Source: Liolophura sinensis
Lineage: Eukaryota; Mollusca; Polyplacophora; Chitonida; Chitonidae
Direction of reading: 5' to 3'
Assembly (NCBI RefSeq): GCF_032854445.1
Contig: NC_088306.1
Coordinates: forward strand, 1,492,501 to 1,556,500
Length of the DNA stretch: 64,000 nt
The position numbers were made by a program, and so were the translations under genes. Below are positions 56,100 to 64,000 of this stretch, piece after piece. Below the pieces are notes generated by a model. The model was not told the origin of the DNA. It worked only from the letters and a program-made list of their open reading frames with translations, and searched no databases. Every line of letters starts with the position of its first letter. Position 1 is the first letter of the stretch.

Positions 56100-56755
56100 A
56101 ATGGACGATAAATCTTGTCAGTCATTTTTTATTTCGTGTTCGTGCCTTTGTATCATGGAAAGGTGAGCTGAAAAAGTAAATTACTCGGTGCTTTAACGAG
56201 ACTCCAAATTAACATAATTGCAGGTCGAGCAATTAAATTATAAAGAAATGAAATCCTTCCATGGCAGTGTATGGTGTAACAAAATCGGCGTTTCGATTAA
56301 ATGGCCAGGTTGTAGTGATAAATATAACACGTACAGATTACATTCCCTTTTAAACTATTAATTATCGCGATCCGCGCTGTTTATCATTGTTACTGCTTAA
56401 TATGTCGGTTATCTGATATTTGTCAGATACTTGCTTATTTAATCGTTCATATTTCAAATATGGAATCGCAGTAGTGAGGTTCAAATATTCTGTGGAGTAG
56501 TATCAATATGCATCGAGAACCCTTCGCCTGTAACACAATTTATCTTTATAAACGAGAGTTTTTGTTACCGCGTGGAAGCATAAAGAGGCAAAACATGTCC
56601 GTCTCAAGACCATCAGAGGGAAAACAACAAATTTCCACGTACCTTCGGATCTCTTGTGATTAGTGAGTTCATAACTCTTATAGATTTACATATATATAAA
56701 AGAAAAACCCTTACCCAAAAGATGAAGGGTGATAACTTCATAGTGAGTGGTAGCT
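56100..56755. other. Unassigned non-coding stretch
   Basis: AT-rich sequence with no recognised feature. Confidence 0.45.
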
Positions 56756-56759
56756 CATT

Positions 56760-56992
56760 ACGATGGCTGAGCAGCCTCTCACCCATTTTGATGGTTCAGA
56801 GTTCAGGCCCAGCTCATGCTGGCTTCCTCTCTGGACAGAAGGTCTGCCAATAGCCAGCGGATTGTCATGCGTTTCGCGCGGGCTTTGTTCAATGCCCCCC
56901 CCCCCCCAACCCCTCTCCCATCATGCTGGACGCTGTCATGTAAGGGAACTATTGTTCAGAACGGCGTGAAACATTAATCAAATGTCATTGGT
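56760..56992 (+). mobile_element. SINE1 copy, sense orientation, diverged
   Basis: GGCTGAGCAGCCTCTCACCC, GGTTCAGAGTTCAGGCCCAG, CTCATGCTGGCTTCCTCTCT, AAGGTCTGCCAATAGCC, a C-homopolymer, then CATCATGCTGGACGCTGTCA and CGGCGTGAAACATTAATCAA follow the SINE1 order. Confidence 0.85.
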
Positions 56993-57091
56993 TATTAGTC
57001 ACCATTTAGGTCGATTTGTTAAAATGTGAAAAATCAGTTTCATTCTCCGCGATGCTTAAGTCTGGCGATTTGAAAAAGTTCAGTGTTAGTA

Positions 57092-57581
57092 GTGCTACAT
57101 CACCATTGTTGTGATCAACGCCGGTTACTAGTAGGCCAAAGGTCAGTGCTTTCGGTAGTGCTAGAGAAAGATGAATAATTCTCCAAACTTACGCCATCAT
57201 CTTTCTGGGGAAAACTGACGGGAGTAGTCAATGTGAGACACAAGAAGAGGCGCTGTGCTACATCCCTTCTGTTGTGATCAAAGCCGGTTTTTAGTAGGCC
57301 AAAGGTCAGTGGTTTCGGTAGTGCTAGAGAAAGATGAATAATTCTCCAAACTTACGCCATCATCTTTCTGGGGAAAACTGACGGGAGCAGTCAATGTGAG
57401 ACACAAGAAGAGGCGCTGTGCTACATCCCTTTTGTTGTGATCAACGCCGGTTACTAGTGGGCCAAAGGTCAGTGCTTTCGGTAGTGCTAGAGAAAGATGA
57501 ATAATTCTCCAAACTTACGCCATCATCTTTCTGGGGAAAACTGACGGGAGCACTCAGTGTGAGACACAAGAAGAGGCGCTG
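57092..57581. repeat. 163-bp tandem repeat, three units
   Basis: GTTGTGATCAA recurs at 57108, 57271 and 57434. Each unit has GGCCAAAGGTCAGTG, AGAAAGATGAATAATTCTCC and ACACAAGAAGAGGCGCTGTG. Units differ at only a few positions. Confidence 0.95.
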
Positions 57582-57800
57582 TGCTATATCATGGTATCTA
57601 CCTGGATTCTTCACGCGTTACTCGATCCCCTGGATATAAGTAATGTGTTCATTAGCACAACAATATCCACGAGTACAATATGTAAATCAAGGAATATTAT
57701 GTTGTTGAAAAGAATGTCATTAAATGAATAGACATTTTGATTTAATAGTAAACATATTTCAATCCTACAATTCTGCTGGTTTGGTGTTATATGTTGAGGA

Positions 57801-58184
57801 ATGAACTTATTTGCCTGCTATTGCCTTTATCAGGTTTTGAACCTTTTTACCTTCAAACCCAAAGCGGTGTCTGTTGTATGGCTACAACAGTTACAGTGGA
57901 GAGGTCGCGAATTTGCCAAGAACACTTGTACTCTTTGTAACAGACTAACGTCGTGCTTAGCAAATCAAACTAGTGTTCAAGATCTGATAAGCAACTTGTC
58001 AGAAAGTGCCATCCGATCATTTCCATGCACTTACCATCAGACCGCCATTCGTAATGTAAACACTGTGGAGGTGTACCGATGTCAGTCTCACCTTCACGAC
58101 CAGTTCATTTGTATTAGATATGTTTCATTTTATTGGCCCTGGCATATGTTCCAATATCAATTTCATTTTCTTTCACCAGATTGA
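57801..58184 (+). CDS. Unrecognised 127-codon open frame
   Basis: It is ATG-initiated. A good splice acceptor (TATTGCCTTTATCAG) ends at about 57833 inside it, so it could instead be a terminal exon. Visible segments are NTCTLCNRLTSCLANQTSVQ and SFPCTYHQTAIRNVN, with paired cysteines (CTLCNRLTSC). No known family is recognised, and the length is within chance for this window. Confidence 0.22.
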   Translation: MNLFACYCLYQVLNLFTFKPKAVSVVWLQQLQWRGREFAKNTCTLCNRLTSCLANQTSVQDLISNLSESAIRSFPCTYHQTAIRNVNTVEVYRCQSHLHDQFICIRYVSFYWPWHMFQYQFHFLSPD

Positions 58185-58194
58185 TTTCCACTCC

Positions 58195-59020
58195 GCGAGA
58201 TCCCATTAGGATGATATCAACTTCTCATTTCCTTTCGCTCCGGGCTGTACTGTTTTCTTTCTTACAGTCAGAATGTAAGGCATGGGCGTAATCTAAGGTG
58301 TCAAGGCTTCAGTAAAACCTTTAAAGGAATACGATAAATAAAGGTAAGGTTTTCAAGACTTGGATTGAAATTTAAGAATTCAGGACGTCTAATTCTCAAT
58401 CCACCTTGAATCTAAAAACACATGCTGTGTTGTCACATTTGATAATCAAATGTAAACAATGCAAAGGGACCAGGCCTCTGGGTGCTTAGGCCTACGCCAC
58501 CAGCAGAATCCAGGTTTATGCAGGCTGTTGAAATAATTAGAATGACAGGCGTGTATCGCAGCCTTGGAATAACAACGACAATATATACTCTTCCCGACGG
58601 ATCCCTGGTTAAAGTTTCAAGAAATCCCCCACAGTGTGAGGAATTTCTCTCATGCTGTGAAATAACAGGTTCTCTTAGGCACGAGGACGATTCTGAACCG
58701 GGTTCACAAAGTATAAAAAATGGTGCTGCACATGACACATTGAGACGCGGTGGTGGGGTAAGCAAAGGTTGGGTTTCAGAGACATTTGCCAAACTAGACA
58801 TATATACACAAGCCGTGAAACAAAACAATCAATGTAAGACTTGTAAATAATTTAAAATAGCCGTGGAAATGGATGGTCAACTCTAACAAGACCCGGTTAT
58901 CGGTCCGGCAGCGACTGCCGAAAATTGTAAATCCTGTCCGCAGAATACTACAGAGGAAATCAAAGGCCCCAAAAGTTATGCCATCAATCAGAGTTAATCA
59001 CACAAATGGAGCCCCGATGA
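58195..59020. other. Stretch with a partial R2 end and an unexplained open frame
   Basis: 58440-58530 carries AATGCAAAGGGACCAGGCCT and CACCAGCAGAATCCAGG, the outer end of R2 in reverse. Both strands are open for more than 120 codons over 58433-58850 (the plus frame includes TLPDGSLVKVSRNPPQCEEF). I recognise neither product. Confidence 0.35.
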
Positions 59021-59023
59021 TGC

Positions 59024-59226
59024 CGTTACATGGCCTCGTTTCCACCTAACCCAGACCCTTAGCTCCATGATGTATACAAATTGGACTGGAGTTTACATGG
59101 CCTCGTTTCCACCTAACCCCGACGCTTAGCTCAACGATATATATAAATGGGACTGAAGTTTACATTGCCTCTTTCCACCTAACCCCGACGATTATCTCCG
59201 TGATATATATATGGGGCCGGAGTTTA
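59024..59226. repeat. 66/67-bp tandem repeat, three units
   Basis: TTTCCACCTAACCC and ATGATGTATAC/ACGATATATAT blocks recur at a spacing of 66 then 67 bp. Each unit ends with a GGACTGGAGTTTACAT-like sequence. Confidence 0.9.
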
Positions 59227-59229
59227 GGT

Positions 59230-60590
59230 ATGTATTCATTCTGGTTTATATATAAACAAACATTTGAGGAAGATTTCTCGAGATGTCTCGATATCTTTTT
59301 TGAGGTGGATGACCTTTTCGTGTAGCTTATTTTCGAAGAGCTATTCGGGGTCTATTTCCCCAATACAGCTTCCCCAATGTCCAATTCACGTGATATAAGC
59401 GCACCCATTCATAACACTCGGCACTTTTACATAGATGTGATATAAGGCTATCATTTTCTTTGACACAAATCAAAGACCATGACTGTGTGATGTATTGTAC
59501 ATAACATTTTAATTAGTTCGAGCTAATTCAACTTTGTATTTGTACGTTGTTTTGGGAAAGGGCCTTGAGGTTATTGACCAAGAGTGTCATTGTACGTGAA
59601 AGTGGTTCTTCCCAGAACAGAATTCATGGTCACTCATCTCGGTTATAGGTTAAATCAACGATGAATGTGACCTGTATACTCTTCAAAAACAAACAAACAA
59701 ACAACCTTTTTCGTATGGAGAGAGAGAGCGTCAAGAAACATGGATCTCAATCGTCGTTGTAATAAGTGTATCCAATTCTACTTAAACCGGGGCTAGTGCC
59801 TGTGATGAGCAGTGATGTTCATTAATCTGCGCCTATGGTCTTCCCTGTACAATTTCGATTCTTTACGTAAAATAAAAATAGGAATTTGTGTAAACTTTTG
59901 TAAATCTAAACCGTTCGCAAAAGAGATGGGTTAAATCATGCAAAGCTTGAACAACAGAAGTTGAATGTTCAATAAATCACTAAAAATGGTGTGTTTTATG
60001 TCTTCCTATTACATTGTCCATGGTAAAAAACACATAAATTATAGGGATGCTACAGAAATTCGTTTTGTTGGTCGTTGGAAATATTTAGAAGACATTAGAG
60101 TATAAAGAAAACAGAGTAGGGATATCATCCAAATGTTAGGCAATTGACGATCTCTTTTCAATATACATGAGCCTCACTGTGTTATTCTGGGTATTAAAAT
60201 GCAAAACTGGTCACACACTTGTCGCTTCCAAACGTTTAAATTTTGTCGAGTTCATGTCACTTGTGTTAACGTGCACTTATTAACGTGGTAAACATCGTCG
60301 TTAATCTAGGCACGAAATTCGGTGATTTCAGGACTAGCACTGTTATATTTTCTTTTCCCCAAAGAAAATTTAAGGGTCCTCGAGTATCCCAAAATAAGGT
60401 GCTTTAGTAGCTCTCATGGGGCGAAGCCGTATTTTAAAGAATGATTCAAGTTAATTTTAGTATTGCTCAAGGAAATCGGGAAATAAGTTGTCTGTCATCT
60501 AACGTTTTATAGCTTTGCCGTGGAAACATTTGTGATCAACATTGTCAGGTTTGTACTTGCAGTTTTTCTGTACTCAACACTGCAATTCCT
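59230..60590. other. Unassigned non-coding stretch
   Basis: No gene or recognised repeat is seen. Confidence 0.45.
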
Positions 60591-60599
60591 TAAGATTTC

Positions 60600-60960
60600 A
60601 ACTAGGCGACTGAGTAAAATCAGTATTCAAATCCTTCACAATGTTAGAATATCAGTTGTCGATAACAAAATATGTATCTCAATTGCGCTTTGATTACAAC
60701 TATTCATATATCTGACATTAAGCCCCGGGCGAAGCGGAATTTTACACACTCATGACGCAGAGCGACAGAGATTCTGGATTTACTTACAAGATAATTACAC
60801 TCACTGTAAAACGTAAGAAACTTGGAGTGAAGGCGTTTGATGCCATAACTGTGAAACACTAGTTTTGTAGTAATAACTTGTGACGTTGATTGAAATCGTC
60901 ATAAAACACGCAGGATCTAACAAATGCTACAAGGCGAGATATGTAAAGACCATATCCGGG
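60600..60960 (+). repeat. Dispersed repeat R5, copy 2
   Basis: It matches 19985-20405: ATCAGTATTCAAATCC, GTTGTCGATAACAAAATATG, GACGTTGATTGAAATCGTCA and ACAAATGCTACAAGGCGAGA. Its TATCTCAATTGCGCTTTGAT piece also resembles TATCTCAGTCGCCCTTTGAT at 61440 inside the neighbouring R4, linking the two families. Confidence 0.7.
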
Positions 60961-61139
60961 AATCTTTGGTTCCTAACACTGATTCCATCTGTAATGAATT
61001 TATCTTTTCATCAGTCCACTTTATTTCTTATCTGACGCAATTGTTTAGTTCTTTGGTGGTTTATCTTGAAAAGTATTCTGGAAATTGGTCATGGGATAAC
61101 TGATCCGGAGCGCCATTCATGGTTGACGTCTGGTATACT

Positions 61140-61600
61140 AATGCTCGTTTTGTGAACGGTGCTAACTCAAATATAAACGTCATGTCCGACATTTGTGTAC
61201 CATTTGTAGCCCGTAAAGGGCGTTTCAAGTCGATAATTGCAATATCCATTTCCATAACAACGTTTAACACTAGTTCCAAAGGCAAAGTTACGTAAGAAAT
61301 TATACAAATAAGAAATAAAGCGGTCATCAGTTTTCAATGATGCCAGGCAGACAGTGGATATTCCAGGCATGAATTCCATATTAAAGTTCTAATTTGTAGT
61401 CCATGAATGACTTCCATGTCAAATAACAATTAAACAAGGTATCTCAGTCGCCCTTTGATCGCAACTGTTCATAAAGACATCATGCACATGTAATGACATG
61501 CCTTTACGGGTCCTAGCCCCAGGTTAAACGGTATTAGATACATTTCGAAAATGACGAGCGTTACGGACATTAACCGAACAGATTGTGATTCCGTTGATAT
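61140..61600 (-). repeat. Dispersed repeat R4, copy 3
   Basis: This is the reverse-oriented partner of 22300-22790. On the minus strand a 70-codon ATG frame (61379-61167) begins MEFMPGISTVCLASLKTDD and includes VKRCYGNGYCNYRLETPF. An overlapping frame gives MDIAIIDLKRPLRATNGT. It is not recognised as a known gene. Confidence 0.78.
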
Positions 61601-61962
61601 GTAAAGATCTCATACTACAAGCTGTCTACAAGATAGACGGTTACACTCAGCAAGCAGCGCCATCTATGTTGTTAAATACCGTATACGCGATTGATATGCA
61701 CATAAGGATAACAGCTCCGTCTATGTGGTTGATGAGACAGGTGGTGCTGAGACTGCGAGTGACGTCCCCATGGCGTTGCTAGGCGCCCCTCCCAGCTGCC
61801 GGCATAGAAAGGTCCGGATTTTGACCGTCAACCTATGTCAAGATTTTAATGGCTTCTTTCTCACAGGCTGGGTCAGGTATGCACCAAAGCTTATTGGCCA
61901 CGGAATGTTTGGGACTGAACTACAGCGCCAAACGTTAACATTGTCGCTTATGGAAAGTTAAT

Positions 61963-62275
61963 GGGGGTCTGTGGCCTGATCTTGGTAGGGCGTCCGCTTC
62001 GGGAGGCGGTAGAGGTCAATCGTGCGTCACACCTAAAATTTAAAGGAATTCAGCATGAAGGGTATAGTGGAACAACTGGCTTACCCCTATCAGTATTTTG
62101 TCTCAGGCTGGGAAACTTACTTGCCTCCTGAAAGTCGTGAAGCAGTACTAGATAAAAGAACGGTGGAAATGCGTCCTGCAACAAGGAGGCACATCACTTG
62201 CACTCTAACGACTCCTTCGTCGTCACATGACTGAAAATTGTCAAGTACGACGTTAAACCCCAAGTACTGATTCAC
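61963..62275 (+). mobile_element. SINE2, full length with tRNA-like head
   Basis: The head GGGTCTGTGGCCTGATCTTG and GGTAGAGGTCAATC resemble pol III A and B boxes. The body has CAGCATGAAGGGTATAGTGG, CTTACCCCTATCAGTATTTT, GAAGCAGTACTAGATAAAAG, ACTCCTTCGTCGTCACATGA and a 3' end CGACGTTAAACCCCAAGTAC. The body matches the nested copy at 35567-35812. Confidence 0.85.
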
Positions 62276-62324
62276 GCGTAATCCAGAAACGATGTGCGCT
62301 GTCTTGTTTATCAGCATTATGCGG

Positions 62325-63170
62325 GAATTTATAGAGCCTTATAAAACAACTCCACAGTATTGCAACCATGTTTCAAGTAGATTTCTGTCTGTTTCAATTT
62401 CTCTTACAGCTTTTCTTCAGTTTTACTGAATTCGGGTAGCTTTCTACGGCATATGTTGCAATAACCATTCCATATTTCATACTAGATTCCCCCTAATCCG
62501 ATGAATTTGTTAGCTATATATTAATTCATTTTGCTCAGAGCCCTAAATTCTTTTTCTTGCTTTGTTTTGATTTTCGAAATGTGAAGGCTCTTACGTTATT
62601 AATTCCAACTACACATTATAATAGAGGGAATTACCATAACTATAGGTTTTCTTGATTTAGTTAAACAGTTAAGTAGTTAGAGGAAGATGTTACACTTTTA
62701 GGCGTTGGAAATGTCTTCACTCTAACCTTGATCAAACGTACACACCATCGAGTTTTTCAGAAAAAAAAGTTATATATTATAGTAAGCAATATCATGCTAA
62801 TCTAACTATTTTAGAATACGAACTAAAAATAACTGTTCTGCTTTTAATACATTTTTGCTACGGTTTATAAATATAATTAAAGACATAGGGCATCCTGGGA
62901 TCAATTGTTCAAAAGTATACCCACGGTGTTAACTTTAATCCAGATTAAAGGACCATTTATTTTATGTGGGACCAATACTGGTATTAACATCTCATTGTTG
63001 AACAACTGCACCTTGGTGTTTACTCATTACTATAGTAAATACGTTAAAAGTCATTTTAATGGACATTTTGTGCGCATTAAAAATAGCCAGGACGTAAACA
63101 TTTAACTTTGACTTTTGTAAACACGCCTCTGTAATTGATAAATTTTGTCTGTATGAATAAACACCAGAAC
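62325..63170. other. Unassigned AT-rich stretch
   Basis: No gene or recognised repeat is seen. Confidence 0.45.
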
Positions 63171-63177
63171 GCCTCCA

Positions 63178-63380
63178 TTCATTATGAACAACTTGCCTCC
63201 TTGCACCATGGTTTAAGCAGAATTATGTAAAAAAAAAATGCAGCGGTGTTAATTCCATTAATTGGAAAAGACATCACTGGCTTAAATTTATTTAGTGTGC
63301 TGTTGCCAGTTAATTCAACATGCAATAACAATAAAACAATGCAAAGCGACCAGGTTTGGGTCGACAAGCAGAAGCTTGAT
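63178..63380 (-). repeat. Repeat R2, reverse copy, diverged
   Basis: GCACCATGGTTTAAGCAGAA, a poly-A tract, GACATCACTGGCTTAAATT and AATGCAAAGCGACCAGG follow the reversed R2 order. Confidence 0.75.
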
Positions 63381-63384
63381 ATTT

Positions 63385-64000
63385 GAATTAATACAATATT
63401 AAACACTACGTGGTAGACAAAGCTAAGGCAGACGGAGCCATGTGCCTCATTCGATGGTAAGGCTGTTTACGTCCTTTAGGAGACAGACAACCACGACATT
63501 CTTCACCCCTCATCGACAAACCCGTCACTATAAGACAAATAGATGGTGGAATATTTGAGGAACTTCCAAAACGCGAGGCGATATTTAATTACCGTCTCGT
63601 GATAAGATGACGGGTTTTAGATAAGACGGGCTCGATTCTTTATCTAGTCTGTGTCCAATGATCCTTGGTTAACAACGCCATGAACTGCCTCATGTCAGAC
63701 TAGGCCCAGAAAGACTCCAACTCCTTTCCTTATATTGGCCTAGCGTCATTAGATTCTTGATGCTAACAGTATTAATTTCGTACTCAAGAAAAGTCCAGGT
63801 CGATTCTCTTTGTTATTGTGCCTCGTGCAAATATAAGACACCAACCTAAAGACCTACGTCCTACTCACTTTAGAATAGATTTATTACAGCCATGAAGGCA
63901 TCCACGATAAACGCTCTTCGGCCGTGGCCGCCATGTTGAGCAGCTGCATGTGGACACAGACCCCCATTTCAACTTCCGTTTTTCTTGTAATGTAATTCTA
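63385..64000. other. Unassigned stretch at the right edge
   Basis: No gene or recognised repeat is seen up to the end of the window. Confidence 0.45.

Noticed and set aside
58433-58850. Opposing 122- and 131-codon frames as genes
   Set aside because: They overlap each other on opposite strands, part of the region is the end of repeat R2, and no motif is recognised.

Overview
The window is eukaryotic nuclear DNA, most likely from a mollusc. No bacterial or organellar features are visible: no operons, no rRNA and no free-standing tRNA genes. The case for a mollusc is a very abundant tRNA-headed SINE (called SINE1 here) whose 3' half carries the ACGGCGGCCAGCATTATGG block and ends in CCAATCAAATAAATAAATAA. 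I know this type from bivalve and gastropod genomes. Two further tRNA-derived SINE types (SINE2, SINE3) point the same way. I cannot name the genus. The window is dominated by old mobile elements and tandem repeats, and I see no complete, intact protein-coding gene.

Layout. 1-750 is a minisatellite that runs off the left edge. 2.7-14.7 kb is an old direct tandem duplication: copy A is about 2690-10490 and copy B about 10490-14680. Copy A carries an extra 3.6 kb insert (about 4990-8640). On the minus strand this insert is a decayed tyrosine-recombinase retrotransposon with the order gag-like knuckle, RT, RNase H, tyrosine recombinase, SGNH hydrolase, which is the Ngaro (DIRS order) arrangement. 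15.1-16.7 kb holds a large inverted repeat of a dispersed family (R2). 18.65-19.62 kb is a broken Tc1-like DD34E transposase. 20-22.8 kb holds repeat families R3, R4 and R5 and a tRNA-headed SINE. 27.0-27.4 kb holds a reverse transcriptase scrap and an integrase C-terminal scrap.

31.0-34.8 kb, minus strand, is the best candidate for remains of a host gene. A 282-codon open frame with almost no start codons encodes seven tandem 35-residue copies of a CUB-domain core. Downstream of it are a cysteine-rich segment and a C-type-lectin-like segment. 35.1-38.46 kb, minus strand, is a nearly full-length but heavily mutated non-LTR retrotransposon (end of ORF1, APE endonuclease, RT, RNase H) with a SINE2 copy nested inside it. 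40-50 kb holds SINE1 copies (one full-length with clear target-site duplications), hairpin-type MITEs, a second Tc1/IS630 scrap and a frameshifted unknown ORF pair.

51.3-56.1 kb holds three tandem arrays: 31 bp, 33/39 bp (about 63 units, open in several frames on both strands) and 46 bp (17 almost identical units). 57-64 kb holds a 163-bp triplication, a 66-bp triplication, more R4/R5/R2 copies and a full-length SINE2. The informative parts are the duplication history, the nested insertions, the palindromic SINE structures and the CUB-core array. The recognisable coding remains are mostly parasitic and broken by stops and frameshifts.
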